A stretch of 64,000 nucleotides of DNA from Devosia sp. LC5 (GCF_000735585.1 NZ_JNNO01000044.1:124001-188000); one strand, 5' to 3'. Shown: positions 19,815 to 28,390, numbered from the stretch's first letter. Program-made: numbers and translations. The notes: generated by a model from the letters alone, not told the origin.

Positions 19815-19840
19815 TTAACAATTCTTTAACCTTTGTTTAA
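19815..19840. promoter_or_regulatory. Phased TTAA array, candidate CtrA-binding site
   Basis: Three TTAA elements start at 19815, 19826 and 19837, exactly 11 bases apart (TTAA-N7-TTAA-N7-TTAA). The first pair matches the full CtrA consensus TTAA-N7-TTAAC. Two further TTAAC copies lie at 19855 and 19896. They sit 100-190 bases upstream of the alpha-oxoamine synthase start in an AT-rich stretch (19800-19900) of a GC-rich region. CtrA control is an inference from consensus only. Confidence 0.55.
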
Positions 19841-19995
19841 AATGCAGTGTTTTGTTAACTTTGCATAGAGGGCGTCGGAGAGAATTTTAGTAAGGTTAAC
19901 GTGCGTCAAGGTGCCCGCTCACTTGCTTTCCGCAAATGGCGGGGCCTGTTCTTCGCTATTTCGTGAACGGGCGGAATCCGCCTGCTTGGCCGGTT

Positions 19996-21135
19996 CTAGT
20001 CTTCGAGGAGATAGCCGCCGGCGCGCGCGGGCAGTATTTTGCTGCCGACAATCTTGGCGATTGCGGCGCCACGGGCGACATATTTGGCGCTGGCGCGGGA
20101 CAGCACGAAACCGTCGGTGCCGGCCAGGATGGGTCGGCGAGCTAGGAAGGCCTGCGGTCCGTCCATGGCGATCAGATCGGCGATGGGCTGGCCCTTGGTG
20201 ACGCGGTCCCCCAAAGCGACGTGATAGGCGAGCAGGCCTGGCGCGTCGGTGCGAAGCACTTCGGTGGCTTCGAATGGAGTGGGTAAGGGCGCCGCTGGCG
20301 GAGCCTCGACATCGGCCGCGATCAAGCCGCGACTGGCGAAAAAGCCGAACAGACCTTCGGCATCGACCTTGCCCAGGGCATCGAAACTGTCGGCGCGGCC
20401 GCGATATTCGAGCGTCGCGGTCTCGGCGCCATTGGGGATGGGGTAGCCGGGATTGGCGAGACGCGCCTTGCGGTAAAGCGATGGCAGCACTTCATCGAAC
20501 GATCCGCCGCCGCTATCTTCGGCGGTGAGAGTGGCGGCGGTGCCCATCCAGTCGGCCAGATCCTGCAGGCCCGGCATCAGTTCGGGCGAAGTGAAGATGT
20601 GCATCAGGCTATCGTCGTCGCAATGCAGATCGAGCACGATATCGGCGTCATGGGCGGATTTGAGCACGAAGAGGCGCAATTGCTGGGCCGCCGAGCCCGG
20701 CGTCTGCGATGCGATCCAGGCGCCGACGGCGGCGCGGATGGTGGCGATATTGGCCTTTGGATCTGTGCCGAGTCTGCCGGCAATGGCGTCGGCGATCAGC
20801 GGGTAGAGATCGGGCCAGCGGCGGTTGTAATTGACGCCGGTCTCGACGTCATAGCGACCGATATGGTGGCGTAGCGAGCGATTGGCGAGGCCCAGCGGAT
20901 TGACCGAGGGGAAGATGATAAAGCGCGCATTGAGCTGGCCCGCCGCATCGGCCTCGGCCAGCATGGGCAGCAGATGGTGCAGCGCCATGGTGCCGGGCTG
21001 CTCATCGGCATGGAGCGCGGCTTGCAGATGCACCTTGGCTTGAGCGTCCTCGGGGCCGGCGCTGTACCAATAGAGATTGGCGGAGGTGCCGGGCGTGTCG
21101 CCGGAAAAGGAGGTCTCGTGCAGTTGCAAAGTCAT
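19996..21135 (-). CDS. Succinylglutamate desuccinylase/aspartoacylase-like zinc deacylase
   Basis: Zinc-dependent M14-like deacylase of 379 residues. The metal ligands appear in HADEQPG (about 42-48, His and Glu) and DLHCDDD (about 174-180, His); the catalytic Glu is probably in EYRGRAD. The C-terminal third (about 290-379) is a barrel-sandwich domain like those of aspartoacylase relatives. It is the last gene of a polar amino acid ABC importer operon, 4 bases after a permease gene, which suggests that it deacylates the imported N-acyl amino acid. Exact substrate unknown. Confidence 0.82.
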   Translation of the reverse strand: MTLQLHETSFSGDTPGTSANLYWYSAGPEDAQAKVHLQAALHADEQPGTMALHHLLPMLAEADAAGQLNARFIIFPSVNPLGLANRSLRHHIGRYDVETGVNYNRRWPDLYPLIADAIAGRLGTDPKANIATIRAAVGAWIASQTPGSAAQQLRLFVLKSAHDADIVLDLHCDDDSLMHIFTSPELMPGLQDLADWMGTAATLTAEDSGGGSFDEVLPSLYRKARLANPGYPIPNGAETATLEYRGRADSFDALGKVDAEGLFGFFASRGLIAADVEAPPAAPLPTPFEATEVLRTDAPGLLAYHVALGDRVTKGQPIADLIAMDGPQAFLARRPILAGTDGFVLSRASAKYVARGAAIAKIVGSKILPARAGGYLLED

Positions 21136-21139
21136 GGGC

Positions 21140-21877
21140 TCAGCGGATCCATTTTGGCTGGAAGCGCATGCGCGGCGGCGCCGGCATGTGTCGCATCAAC
21201 CTCTGGTAGACCAGCCCGAACAGGAAGAAAACCACTAGCGAGACGGCGAGGAAATAGAGGGCGGCGACCGAAAAATGCAGGAACGCATTGTAGTCACGCT
21301 CGAACAATTCCTTGGCAGTGATCATCAGGTCCTTTTGCAGGCCGATGACGGGCAGGGCGAAATAGACGATGGCCGTGGCGTGGAACAGGAAAACCACTTC
21401 ATTGGTATAGGCGGGCCAGGCGAGCCGGATGAGATTGGGCCAGATCACCTGGCGGAATTGCTGGGCGCGGGACATGCCATAGGCGCGGGCTGCCTCGACC
21501 TCACCACGCGGTACCGCGCGCAGGGCGCCATAGAAGATTTCGGCGGTATAGGCCCCGGTATTCAGCGTCAGCACCAGCGGGCCGATGAACAGCGGATGCA
21601 GCACAAACCAGGACACGCCCCAGGGCTTCCACAGGCTGACATTGAACGAGAGCGCCAGCGAATAGAACATGAAGAACTGGATGAAGAGCGGGGAGCCGCG
21701 AAAGGCATAGACAAAGGCGCGGCTGGGGCGCGACAGCCATGGATTGGACGATGCCTTGCCCAACGCCAGCCCGATCGCCAGCACGAAGCCGATGGGGATC
21801 GATGCGGCGGCAAAGTAGATGTTGAATAGCACGGCTGGAGCGAACAGGGCCAGTTCCTGGATAAAGCGCTCCATCAT
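21140..21877 (-). CDS. Polar amino acid ABC transporter permease (HisM/GlnP type)
   Basis: Inner-membrane permease of the His/Glu/Gln/Arg family. Start set at the ATGATG of 21877, which overlaps the preceding stop (ATGA); about 245 residues. It has five membrane helices and the EAA-loop motif EVEAARAYGMSRAQQFRQVIW for contact with the ATPase. It pairs with the other permease of the operon to form the heterodimeric channel. Confidence 0.92.
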   Translation of the reverse strand: MMERFIQELALFAPAVLFNIYFAAASIPIGFVLAIGLALGKASSNPWLSRPSRAFVYAFRGSPLFIQFFMFYSLALSFNVSLWKPWGVSWFVLHPLFIGPLVLTLNTGAYTAEIFYGALRAVPRGEVEAARAYGMSRAQQFRQVIWPNLIRLAWPAYTNEVVFLFHATAIVYFALPVIGLQKDLMITAKELFERDYNAFLHFSVAALYFLAVSLVVFFLFGLVYQRLMRHMPAPPRMRFQPKWIR

Positions 21878-22683
21878 TGCGCCTCGCTCAAGATGCCGCG
21901 CCCGGCGCGGCGCATGATGGCGTTGAAGGCTTTTTCGGAGATCAGGGTCACCAGGATATAGAAGACGAAGAGTACGAGGTAATAACGCCAGCGCCAATCC
22001 TCATGCACCAGCCCTACTGTGGGCAGGAAGTTGGGGGCGCCAAGCCGGTCGGCCCACAGCACGATATCGGCGATCTGCAGCAGCGAGAGCAGGGACGTCG
22101 CCTTGACGATCAGCATCCACACATTGGAGAGACCGGGCAGGGCGTAGACCCACATTTGCCTGATATGAACACGCCACAGAACCTGGGCGGCCGACATGCC
22201 ATAGGCGCGCGCCGCTTCGAGTTGGCCATGGGGCACCGAGCGCAACGCGCCATGGATCACATTGGTGGCGAATGCGCCATAGACCAGGCCCAGCGAGACG
22301 GAGGCCAGGATGAGATATTCGGGTGTGCCGAGAAACCAGTTGGCTTCCTTGCAGGGCGGCCAGGCGGCGGTCTGGACGGCGATAGCCTCGGGTGAGCAGA
22401 CCTGGGTGGCCACCAGCCATTCGACGGCCTGCTCGAAGGCGAGCGGAAAGAACAGGAAGAACAGCACATCGGGCACGCCGCGCACGATGGAGGAATAGGT
22501 GGTGCCGATCAGCCGCAGCGGAAAGAAGCGCGAATTCTTGAGGGTGGCGCCGATCAGCCCGAAGACCACCGCGAGGGTGCCGCCGGCCAGGGCGGCGAAA
22601 ATGGTGAACTGGAAGCTCGCATACCAGGTGAGATGCTTGCCATTGGTCAGGTAGGAGAACCAGTAGGCGATGTCGTCGGTCAT
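21874..22683 (-). CDS. Polar amino acid ABC transporter permease (HisQ type)
   Basis: A 269-residue inner-membrane permease with the EAA motif QLEAARAYGMSAAQVLWRV. An extended loop between the early helices carries Cys residues (VCSPEAIA, WPPCKEAN), a feature of some rhizobial HisQ-like permeases. It is separated from the binding-protein gene by a 170-base gap holding hairpin repeats, and overlaps the next permease by 4 bases. Confidence 0.9.
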   Translation of the reverse strand: MTDDIAYWFSYLTNGKHLTWYASFQFTIFAALAGGTLAVVFGLIGATLKNSRFFPLRLIGTTYSSIVRGVPDVLFFLFFPLAFEQAVEWLVATQVCSPEAIAVQTAAWPPCKEANWFLGTPEYLILASVSLGLVYGAFATNVIHGALRSVPHGQLEAARAYGMSAAQVLWRVHIRQMWVYALPGLSNVWMLIVKATSLLSLLQIADIVLWADRLGAPNFLPTVGLVHEDWRWRYYLVLFVFYILVTLISEKAFNAIMRRAGRGILSEAQ

Positions 22684-22703
22684 GCTCGGTATGCACCAGC
22701 TTG

Positions 22704-22842
22704 CCTTCTCCCCGTGTGGGAGAAGGTGCCCCGAAGGGGCGGATGAGGGGGCTGCGGTCGTTCAGCAATCGGCATATGCGGGGATAACCCCTCGCCCGTC
22801 TCGACCTTTGGTCGACCCACCCTCTCCCGCAAGGGGAGAGGG
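22704..22842. repeat. Pair of hairpin repeats inside the amino acid ABC operon
   Basis: Two stem-loops lie between the binding-protein and permease genes: CCTTCTCCC/GGGAGAAGG (22704-22726) and CCCTCTCC/GGAGAGGG (22820-22842). Position after a highly expressed binding-protein gene fits an mRNA-stabilising or attenuating role, but the sequences look like a dispersed intergenic repeat. Confidence 0.65.
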
Positions 22843-22855
22843 CAGAACGCGTTGC

Positions 22856-23608
22856 TTACTCTGCGAAATACGGACCGCGGCCTTCGAACCATTTGGCGAT
22901 CAGGGTGTCGAGCGTGCCGTCTGCCTTGAGCGCGGTGATGGCGGTATCGAACTTGCCCTTGAGCTCGGCTTCATCCTTGCGCACGCCGGCGCCCACGCCG
23001 TCACCGATCAGGATGTCCTCGCCCACAAATTCGAGCGTGCCGCCCGAGGCGGTGACGACGGGTTCGAGATAGGCAGCGTCAGCCAGGATGGTGTCGAGAT
23101 TGCCGGCGGCAAGGTCGGCCATGGCCTGGTCGGCCGTGCCGAACGAAACGATCGTATTGTTGCCGGCCAGGTTTTCCTGGGCATAGGCGGCCTGGATGGT
23201 GCTGCCCTGCACACCGACGCGCTTGCCCTCAAGGGCGGACGGATCGATTGCTTTGCCAGTGGTGGCGACGAATTTGGACGGATCGGGCGGGAAATAGTTC
23301 TGGGTGAAGTCAATGGTTTCCAGCCGCTCGTCGGTGATCGACATGCCGGCCATGATCACATCATAATTGCCCGCGAGCAGGTTGGGGATGATGGAATCCC
23401 AGTCATTGATGATGAATTCGCAGGTGAGGGCGGCCTTTTCGCAAATGGCATTGCCCAATTCGATTTCAAAGCCGGCGGGCTTGCCGGCGTCATCGAGGAA
23501 GTTCCACGGGGCATAGGCGCCCTCAGTGGCGATGCGGATGGTTTCCTGGGCCTGGCTCACTGAGGTCAGCGACAGGATTGCCGCAGCGGCAAGGATAATC
23601 TTCTTCAT
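22856..23608 (-). CDS. Polar amino acid ABC transporter substrate-binding protein
   Basis: Periplasmic binding protein family 3, 250 residues. The ATG at 23608 follows GGAGAG and gives a signal peptide MKKIILAAAAILSLTSVSQA. Features of Lys/Arg/Orn/His-binding proteins are present: EGAYAPWNF near the mature N-terminus and the ligand loop AGMSITDERLETIDFTQNY. The ligand is probably a basic or N-acylated amino acid given the deacylase in the operon (inference). Confidence 0.92.
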   Translation of the reverse strand: MKKIILAAAAILSLTSVSQAQETIRIATEGAYAPWNFLDDAGKPAGFEIELGNAICEKAALTCEFIINDWDSIIPNLLAGNYDVIMAGMSITDERLETIDFTQNYFPPDPSKFVATTGKAIDPSALEGKRVGVQGSTIQAAYAQENLAGNNTIVSFGTADQAMADLAAGNLDTILADAAYLEPVVTASGGTLEFVGEDILIGDGVGAGVRKDEAELKGKFDTAITALKADGTLDTLIAKWFEGRGPYFAE

Positions 23609-23651
23609 CTTCACGTCTCTCCGTTGAATGTTGTTATGGCGCCGCAATGGG

Positions 23652-24449
23652 TCAGGCGTGGCTGGCGGCATTGAGGAATTGTCTGAGGCGGGCCGATTTG
23701 GTGGCGCCGAATACCTGGTCGGGTGTGCCCTCCTCTTCGATCAGCCCCTGATGCAGAAAGATCACCCGGTCGGAGACGGAGCGCGCAAATTCCATGTCAT
23801 GGGTTACCAGCACCATGGTGCGGCCCTCATCGGCCAGCAGTTTGATGACGCGCAGCACTTCGACTTCAAGCTCGGGATCGAGCGCGGAAGTGGGTTCATC
23901 GAACAGCATGACGCGGGGATTGATGCACAGCGCCCGAGCGATGGCGGCGCGCTGTTGCTGGCCACCTGAAAGCTGGCTGGGATAATTCGAGGCCTTGGCT
24001 CCGATTCCGACCTTATCCAGCATGGCCAGCGCTTCGGCTTCGACTTCCGCGCGGGCGCGGCGCTGCACGATCAGCGGCGCCTCCATGACGTTTTCGAGGA
24101 TCGTCATGTGGGCCCACAGATTGAACGACTGGAACACCATGCCCAGTTCGGAGCGGATGCGGCGGATTTGGTCTTCATTGCCGATATGGCGGCGTTTGCC
24201 ACTGCCGCGCAGCTCGATTTCCTCGCCATCAATGGCGACGTTGCCCTGGTCGGGCACTTCGAGCATGTTGATGCAGCGCAGGAGCGTGGATTTGCCGGAG
24301 CCGGACGAGCCGATCAGCGAGATGACTTCGCCTTCGCGTGCGGTGAAGGATATGCCCTTGAGAACCTCAAGGTCGCCGAAAGACTTGTGCAAGTCGTGAA
24401 TGGCCACGACCGGCCACTTCGCAGCCCCTGCGGGCTTCGATTGTGCCAT
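23652..24449 (-). CDS. Polar amino acid ABC transporter ATP-binding protein (HisP/GlnQ type)
   Basis: ATPase of the importer and first gene of the operon. Start at ATG 24449 with AGGTGAG just upstream; a GTG at 24455 is possible. Walker A GSSGSGKS (about 47-54), Q-loop FQSFNLW, signature LSGGQQQR, Walker [15 protein letters not shown] and H-loop VTHDME are all intact. It contains the [12 protein letters not shown] region typical of HisP relatives. Confidence 0.94.
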   Translation of the reverse strand: MAQSKPAGAAKWPVVAIHDLHKSFGDLEVLKGISFTAREGEVISLIGSSGSGKSTLLRCINMLEVPDQGNVAIDGEEIELRGSGKRRHIGNEDQIRRIRSELGMVFQSFNLWAHMTILENVMEAPLIVQRRARAEVEAEALAMLDKVGIGAKASNYPSQLSGGQQQRAAIARALCINPRVMLFDEPTSALDPELEVEVLRVIKLLADEGRTMVLVTHDMEFARSVSDRVIFLHQGLIEEEGTPDQVFGATKSARLRQFLNAASHA

Positions 24450-24771
24450 GCTCACCTGTTGCCCGCTTGGACGGGTTTCCTGACTGGTGACTGCCTTATT
24501 TTGAGGCGGGCAGTCTTGACCGCCTGCAACAAAAGCAGAAGTGGGGCAGATGGCAAGCGAAATGAGCGGGGATGCACAATTGTGCGACTGGCATCAGCGC
24601 TTCCCGCTCACGGATGGCAGCACGACATGTTCGAGCGTTCACACCACATTTGCAACTGACGCTCGGCTAATGCCGAAGGTATAGCGGTGGTCCTTGCATG
24701 GTCGGCGGGATGTAAAAGGCGGCTGCGCCGGGGCGGAGCCGCCTTTTGGTCCAGCGTATCGATCGCCATGG
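24450..24771. other. Gap upstream of the amino acid ABC operon
   Basis: About 320 bases without a convincing gene. The part next to the ATPase start (24450-24660) should contain that operon's promoter on the minus strand; I see no clear consensus. The distal part holds a terminator (24714-24747) for the DUF1328 gene. Confidence 0.5.
24714..24747 (-). terminator. Terminator downstream of the DUF1328 gene
   Basis: Perfect 11-bp stem AAAAGGCGGCT/AGCCGCCTTTT (24714-24724 and 24737-24747) with a 12-base loop. T-tracts on both strands make it bidirectional; it lies 25 bases beyond the DUF1328 stop. Confidence 0.85.
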
Positions 24772-24936
24772 CTAAACCCGGCGGATCAAGCCGATAACCA
24801 GCGAGATGACGAGGAAGGCCAGGAACAGGAAGAACAGAATCTGGGCTATACCGGCCGAGGCGCCGGCAATGCCGCCAAAGCCGAGAACACCCGCAATCAA
24901 GGCGATCACGAAGAAGACGAGGGCATAGTAGAGCAT
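24772..24936 (-). CDS. DUF1328 (YtjA-like) small membrane protein
   Basis: A 54-residue, almost wholly hydrophobic protein with two membrane helices ([20 protein letters not shown] and [20 protein letters not shown]), separated by [10 protein letters not shown], which is the DUF1328/YtjA pattern. AGAGGAGA precedes the ATG. An exact EcfG-type promoter lies 32-57 bases upstream, so it is probably induced in the general stress response. Members are frequent in such regulons, but the function is unknown. Confidence 0.92.
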   Translation of the reverse strand: MLYYALVFFVIALIAGVLGFGGIAGASAGIAQILFFLFLAFLVISLVIGLIRRV

Positions 24937-24967
24937 GAGAACTCTCCTCTGATTATCTTGTCAAACC

Positions 24968-24993
24968 AACGTGCGGGCCGGTGAAGCGGTTCC
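24968..24993 (-). promoter_or_regulatory. EcfG promoter of the DUF1328 gene
   Basis: On the minus strand GGAAC (24993-24989), 17-base spacer, CGTT (24971-24968), an exact match to the EcfG consensus GGAAC-N16/17-CGTT. It places the start of transcription about 20 bases before the DUF1328 ATG. Confidence 0.82.
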
Positions 24994-25004
24994 GGCGCGC
25001 GAAC

Positions 25005-25030
25005 AAAAAGGCCGGGAAACCCCGGCCTTT
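25005..25030 (-). terminator. Terminator of phyR
   Basis: Perfect 10-bp stem AAAGGCCGGG/CCCGGCCTTT (25007-25016, 25021-25030), 4-base loop, with a T-run on the minus strand. It begins 29 bases after the phyR stop and lies just upstream of the next promoter. Confidence 0.92.
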
Positions 25031-25058
25031 AGCGCATTTCGCGATGACAAATTGTATC

Positions 25059-25853
25059 TCAGGCCGCGGCGCGGGAGCCCTCGTCAAAGAACAGGGCTTG
25101 GCTGATCAGGGCTTTGACCATATCCGGGTTGAAGGGCTTGGTGACGAGGAATGTCGGCTCCGGGCGTTCACCGGTCAGCAGGCGTTCGGGGAAAGCCGTG
25201 ATGAAGATCACCGGCACAGAATGGGTATTGAGGATGTCGTTTACCGCATCAATCCCCGAGCTGCCGTCGGCCAGTTGGATATCGGCAAGAATCATGCGGG
25301 GACGGGTCTGGCCGAAGAGGTTGACCGCTTCCTTGTGGGTGCGGGCGACGCTGACCACCTTATGGCCCAGGCTTTCTACCAATTGCTCGATATCCATGGC
25401 AATCAGCGGCTCGTCCTCGATGATCATGATTTCCGTCGCGACCTGGCGGGAAATATCGACTGAAGCCTCATCAAGCAGGTCGGCGAATTTGCTGTCGCTG
25501 ACGCCCAGGATTTCGGCGGCCTGGGCATGGGTGAAGCCCTCTACCGCTACAAGCAGGAAGGCCTGGCGCGGCTTGGGGCCCAGATTGGCGAGGTTGCGCG
25601 CTGCGCGTTTTTCCCAGGCAAAGCTGGAGGCTGGTTCAGGCACCGGAATGGTCGAGGACGAGAACAGGGCGGAGAACAGCTTATAGAGCGCGATACGATC
25701 GCTGGATGCTTCGGGAAACAGGGAAATGTCTGCAATGAGAGCTTCGAGAGTTGCCGCTACATAGGCGTCTCCGGATGTCTGCGATCCGGTTACGGCGCGG
25801 GAAAACCGCCGCAGATACGGCAAATGCGGAGCAATCCGCGTGGACAAAGTCAT
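25059..25853 (-). CDS. phyR: General stress response regulator PhyR
   Basis: Anti-anti-sigma factor: an EcfG-like N-terminal domain (about 1-135) titrates NepR once the C-terminal receiver (about 141-258) is phosphorylated. Start at 25853 gives 264 residues, the family length. The receiver has Glu146/Asp147, phospho-acceptor Asp191 (ILADIQLADGSSG), the characteristic FITAFPERLLTGERPEPTF and Lys239. It is divergent from nepR-ecfG, with an exact EcfG promoter 48-72 bases upstream, so the switch is self-reinforcing. Confidence 0.97.
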   Translation of the reverse strand: MTLSTRIAPHLPYLRRFSRAVTGSQTSGDAYVAATLEALIADISLFPEASSDRIALYKLFSALFSSSTIPVPEPASSFAWEKRAARNLANLGPKPRQAFLLVAVEGFTHAQAAEILGVSDSKFADLLDEASVDISRQVATEIMIIEDEPLIAMDIEQLVESLGHKVVSVARTHKEAVNLFGQTRPRMILADIQLADGSSGIDAVNDILNTHSVPVIFITAFPERLLTGERPEPTFLVTKPFNPDMVKALISQALFFDEGSRAAA

Positions 25854-25900
25854 ATAAGAACTCCCAATGACGCTTAGATCGTGGACCCACGAAACCCTTA

Positions 25901-25925
25901 AACGGGCCGTGAATGCAAAAGTTCC
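25901..25925 (-). promoter_or_regulatory. EcfG promoter of phyR
   Basis: Minus strand GGAAC (25925-25921), N16, CGTT (25904-25901): exact consensus. Its -35 element is the left arm of GTTCC-N8-GGAAC, whose right arm is the -35 of the divergent nepR promoter. Confidence 0.88.
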
Positions 25926-25933
25926 GCCATTGT

Positions 25934-25958
25934 GGAACTTTTTGAGCGGTTGCACATT
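25934..25958 (+). promoter_or_regulatory. Near-consensus EcfG promoter of nepR-ecfG
   Basis: GGAAC (25934-25938), N16, CATT (25955-25958), one mismatch to CGTT. It lies 46 bases upstream of the nepR ATG and back-to-back with the phyR promoter. The mismatch suggests a weaker promoter than that of phyR. Confidence 0.6.
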
Positions 25959-26003
25959 TAGCTCGCCAAAGGGCGGACCAACTTGGACGGCAAAGACTTA
26001 CGC

Positions 26004-26225
26004 ATGATAAAGGACAAACTGGTGACCCAGCAACGTATGCGAACGCAGACGGGGCGGGCAGATGATGGGCTGGGTCCAAATTCGGACATCGGCGCGCGTT
26101 TGCGTGCACTCTATGGGGCCGTGCAGGACGAAGGTGTTCCCGAGCAACTCCTCGATTTGCTGGAAAAGCTCGATAGCGCCGAGCAGGCGCAGAAGGCCAA
26201 GACCGCTGCTCGTGACGGGGAGTGA
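26004..26225 (+). CDS. nepR: Anti-sigma factor NepR
   Basis: Small anti-sigma factor (about 73 residues) that holds EcfG until bound by phosphorylated PhyR. The conserved core IGARLRALYGAVQDEGVPEQ with following LLDLLEKLD forms the two NepR helices. ATG at 26004 was chosen; ATG 26037 would still keep the core, and an upstream TTG at 25983 is less likely. ecfG starts 4 bases after the stop. Confidence 0.93.
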   Translation: MIKDKLVTQQRMRTQTGRADDGLGPNSDIGARLRALYGAVQDEGVPEQLLDLLEKLDSAEQAQKAKTAARDGE

Positions 26226-26229
26226 CGGC

Positions 26230-26784
26230 ATGTCAGCCGAACCGACCTCGTTCAAGCGCGAGATGCTTGCTACATTGCCCAGCCTGCGCGCCTTTGCCGT
26301 CTCCCTGACGGGCAAGCATGACAAGGCGGACGATCTGGTGCAGGACACCGTCATGAAGGCCTGGGCCAAGCAGTCCAGCTTCGAGATGGGCACCAATATC
26401 AAGGCCTGGCTTTTCACTATTCTGCGCAACGAATTTTACAGCCAGATGCGCAAGCGTGGCCGCGAAGTGCAGGATAGCGACGGCGCGTTCACCGAGCGGC
26501 TTTCCGTGCATCCATCTCAATATGGCTCGATGGACATGCAGGACTTCAAGAAGGCTCTGGCCCAATTGCCCGATGATCAGCGCGAGGCGGTGATCCTGAT
26601 CGGGGCCTCGGGGTTTTCCTATGAGGAGGCTGCCGAGATCTGCGATTGCGCCATTGGCACGATGAAGAGCCGCGTCAGTCGCGCCCGCACGCGATTGCAG
26701 GACATTCTCAAGATCAGCGGCGAAGCCGATTATGGTCCCGATGCTGTCTCGGCACAGGTGACCACGCATAATCACTCGTTCTAA
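26230..26784 (+). CDS. ecfG: General stress ECF sigma factor EcfG
   Basis: Sigma factor of the ECF15/EcfG type, 184 residues from ATG 26230. Region 2 is visible as KADDLVQDTVMKAWAKQSSF (about 32-51) with TNIKAWLFTILRNEFYSQMRK, and region 4 as LPDDQREAVILIGASGFSYEEAAEIC with the DNA-contacting GTMKSRVSRARTRL. Co-transcribed with nepR. Directs transcription from GGAAC/CGTT promoters, several of which occur within 7 kb. Confidence 0.96.
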   Translation: MSAEPTSFKREMLATLPSLRAFAVSLTGKHDKADDLVQDTVMKAWAKQSSFEMGTNIKAWLFTILRNEFYSQMRKRGREVQDSDGAFTERLSVHPSQYGSMDMQDFKKALAQLPDDQREAVILIGASGFSYEEAAEICDCAIGTMKSRVSRARTRLQDILKISGEADYGPDAVSAQVTTHNHSF

Positions 26785-26962
26785 CTCGATTGAATGAGCG
26801 CCAGAATGATGGACCTGTCCGGTGGAAGGGGCCGTCCGGCGCCGTCGGCCATTGATCTGACGGCATGGCCGCAAAACCGCCATCGCCATGGTGCAAATGC
26901 ATAGCCACAATTGTTCCAGCGGGGCGCGGCCGTCCTGAGCTTTCCACTGGACTGCCGGGATA

Positions 26963-28366
26963 ATGATGGTGGCCGAAGCACGCAATCAGGAACGCGACGT
27001 CAAGCCGCCGCGCCGGGCAAGGCCCCGGCTCGCCGTGCTGGCGTCATTGGCGTTGGTCGTGCTGGCCGCAGCCGCCGCGCTTATCATGACAGCGGGCATT
27101 GATCGGCAATTGGTCGATGTTACCCAGACCTATGAGGTGCGCAACCAGGCGCGCGAACTGACCATTGCCTTGACTGAGGCCGAGAGCAGCCAGCGCGGTT
27201 TTATGCTGACGCGCGACCAGGAATATCTCGAGCCCTACCGGCGGGCGGTTGCCGGCATCGATACGCGGATCAAGACGCTTGTCGCTATTACCGCCGCCGA
27301 CCCAAGGCAGGCCGACCGCGTGGCGGCGATCTCGGATTCGATCTCCATCAAACTGGCGGAGATGGCGCGGACAGTGGACCTGATCCAGTCAGACCGTCCT
27401 GGTGAGGCGCAGACGCTGATCCAAAGCGGAATGGGCGCGCGGCTGATGGACGAGTTGCGTATCGGGCTCGAACAATTCATCGGTGAGGAAAACGCCAAGC
27501 TGCTGGAGCGTAACAGGGGGATCGATCTGTCGCGCCGTGCTCTGGTGTTGGCGATCATCGTGGCGCTGGCGGGTGCGGCGATCCTGTCCTATTCGCTCTT
27601 GTCGCGCACCCAGCGCCAGGTTAGCGCACTGGCCGAAAGCCGCACGCAATTGCTGACGCAGAACGAGGCGCTGGAAGCCCAGGTGCGGGAACGCACCCAG
27701 GCCATCGAGGAAGCGCGCGAGCATGCCGAACATGAACGCCAGCGCGTCGAGGCCCTGTTGCGCGATACCAATCACCGCGTGGGCAATTCGCTGGCGACCG
27801 TTTCGTCCCTGCTCGGGCTGCAGTTGATGCGCACCGGTTCAGACGAGGTGCGCGAGGCACTCGAGGCGGCGCGGGCACGGGTTCATGCGGTGGCCTCGGC
27901 CCATCGGCGGCTGCGGCTGGGGGACGATCTGGAAACCGTCAGCGCGGCGGAATTCTTGAGCGCGGTGCTGGACGATCTGCACGACACCGCCACCACCGCC
28001 AAGGCGGTGACGCTCAAGGGGGACTTTGCCCCGGTGGAGATTGGTGCGCGGGATGCCACGACGATCGGAATCCTGGTGGGTGAGCTGGTGACCAATGCGC
28101 TCAAGCATGCGTTTCCCGATGGCCGGCAGGGGCAAATCGCGGTGAGTTTCAAGCGCGACGCGGCCAATGTGCCGACGTTGCGGGTGGCCGATGATGGGGT
28201 GGGCATCGCTGCCGAGCGAACGCCCGGTGAAGGCGGGCTTGGATCTGTGATCATCAAGCAATTGGCCAATCAGTTCGACGGCAAGCCGCACTATGAACGA
28301 GGACCCCATGGCGGCATTGTAGTGACGGTGCCGCTGCCCGGCGTCGCGCGGGCGGCAGCGGGCTAA
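26963..28366 (+). CDS. CHASE3-type HisKA_2 sensor kinase, probable PhyR kinase
   Basis: A 467-residue membrane kinase. It has a helix at about 23-45, a periplasmic CHASE3-like domain (46-190, with ESSQRGFMLT), a second helix (193-214), a coiled coil, then a HisKA_2 dimerisation domain with His271 in RDTNHRVGNSLATV and a HATPase domain (ELVTNALKHAFPDG; DDGVGI; GGLGSVII). Kinases of this class phosphorylate PhyR in many alphaproteobacteria, and it lies 178 bases after ecfG. No receiver is attached. The starts ATG 26963 and 26966 are equivalent. Confidence 0.9.
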   Translation: MMVAEARNQERDVKPPRRARPRLAVLASLALVVLAAAAALIMTAGIDRQLVDVTQTYEVRNQARELTIALTEAESSQRGFMLTRDQEYLEPYRRAVAGIDTRIKTLVAITAADPRQADRVAAISDSISIKLAEMARTVDLIQSDRPGEAQTLIQSGMGARLMDELRIGLEQFIGEENAKLLERNRGIDLSRRALVLAIIVALAGAAILSYSLLSRTQRQVSALAESRTQLLTQNEALEAQVRERTQAIEEAREHAEHERQRVEALLRDTNHRVGNSLATVSSLLGLQLMRTGSDEVREALEAARARVHAVASAHRRLRLGDDLETVSAAEFLSAVLDDLHDTATTAKAVTLKGDFAPVEIGARDATTIGILVGELVTNALKHAFPDGRQGQIAVSFKRDAANVPTLRVADDGVGIAAERTPGEGGLGSVIIKQLANQFDGKPHYERGPHGGIVVTVPLPGVARAAAG

Positions 28367-28390
28367 TGCCAGCGGCGCCCGGAGACAGCG

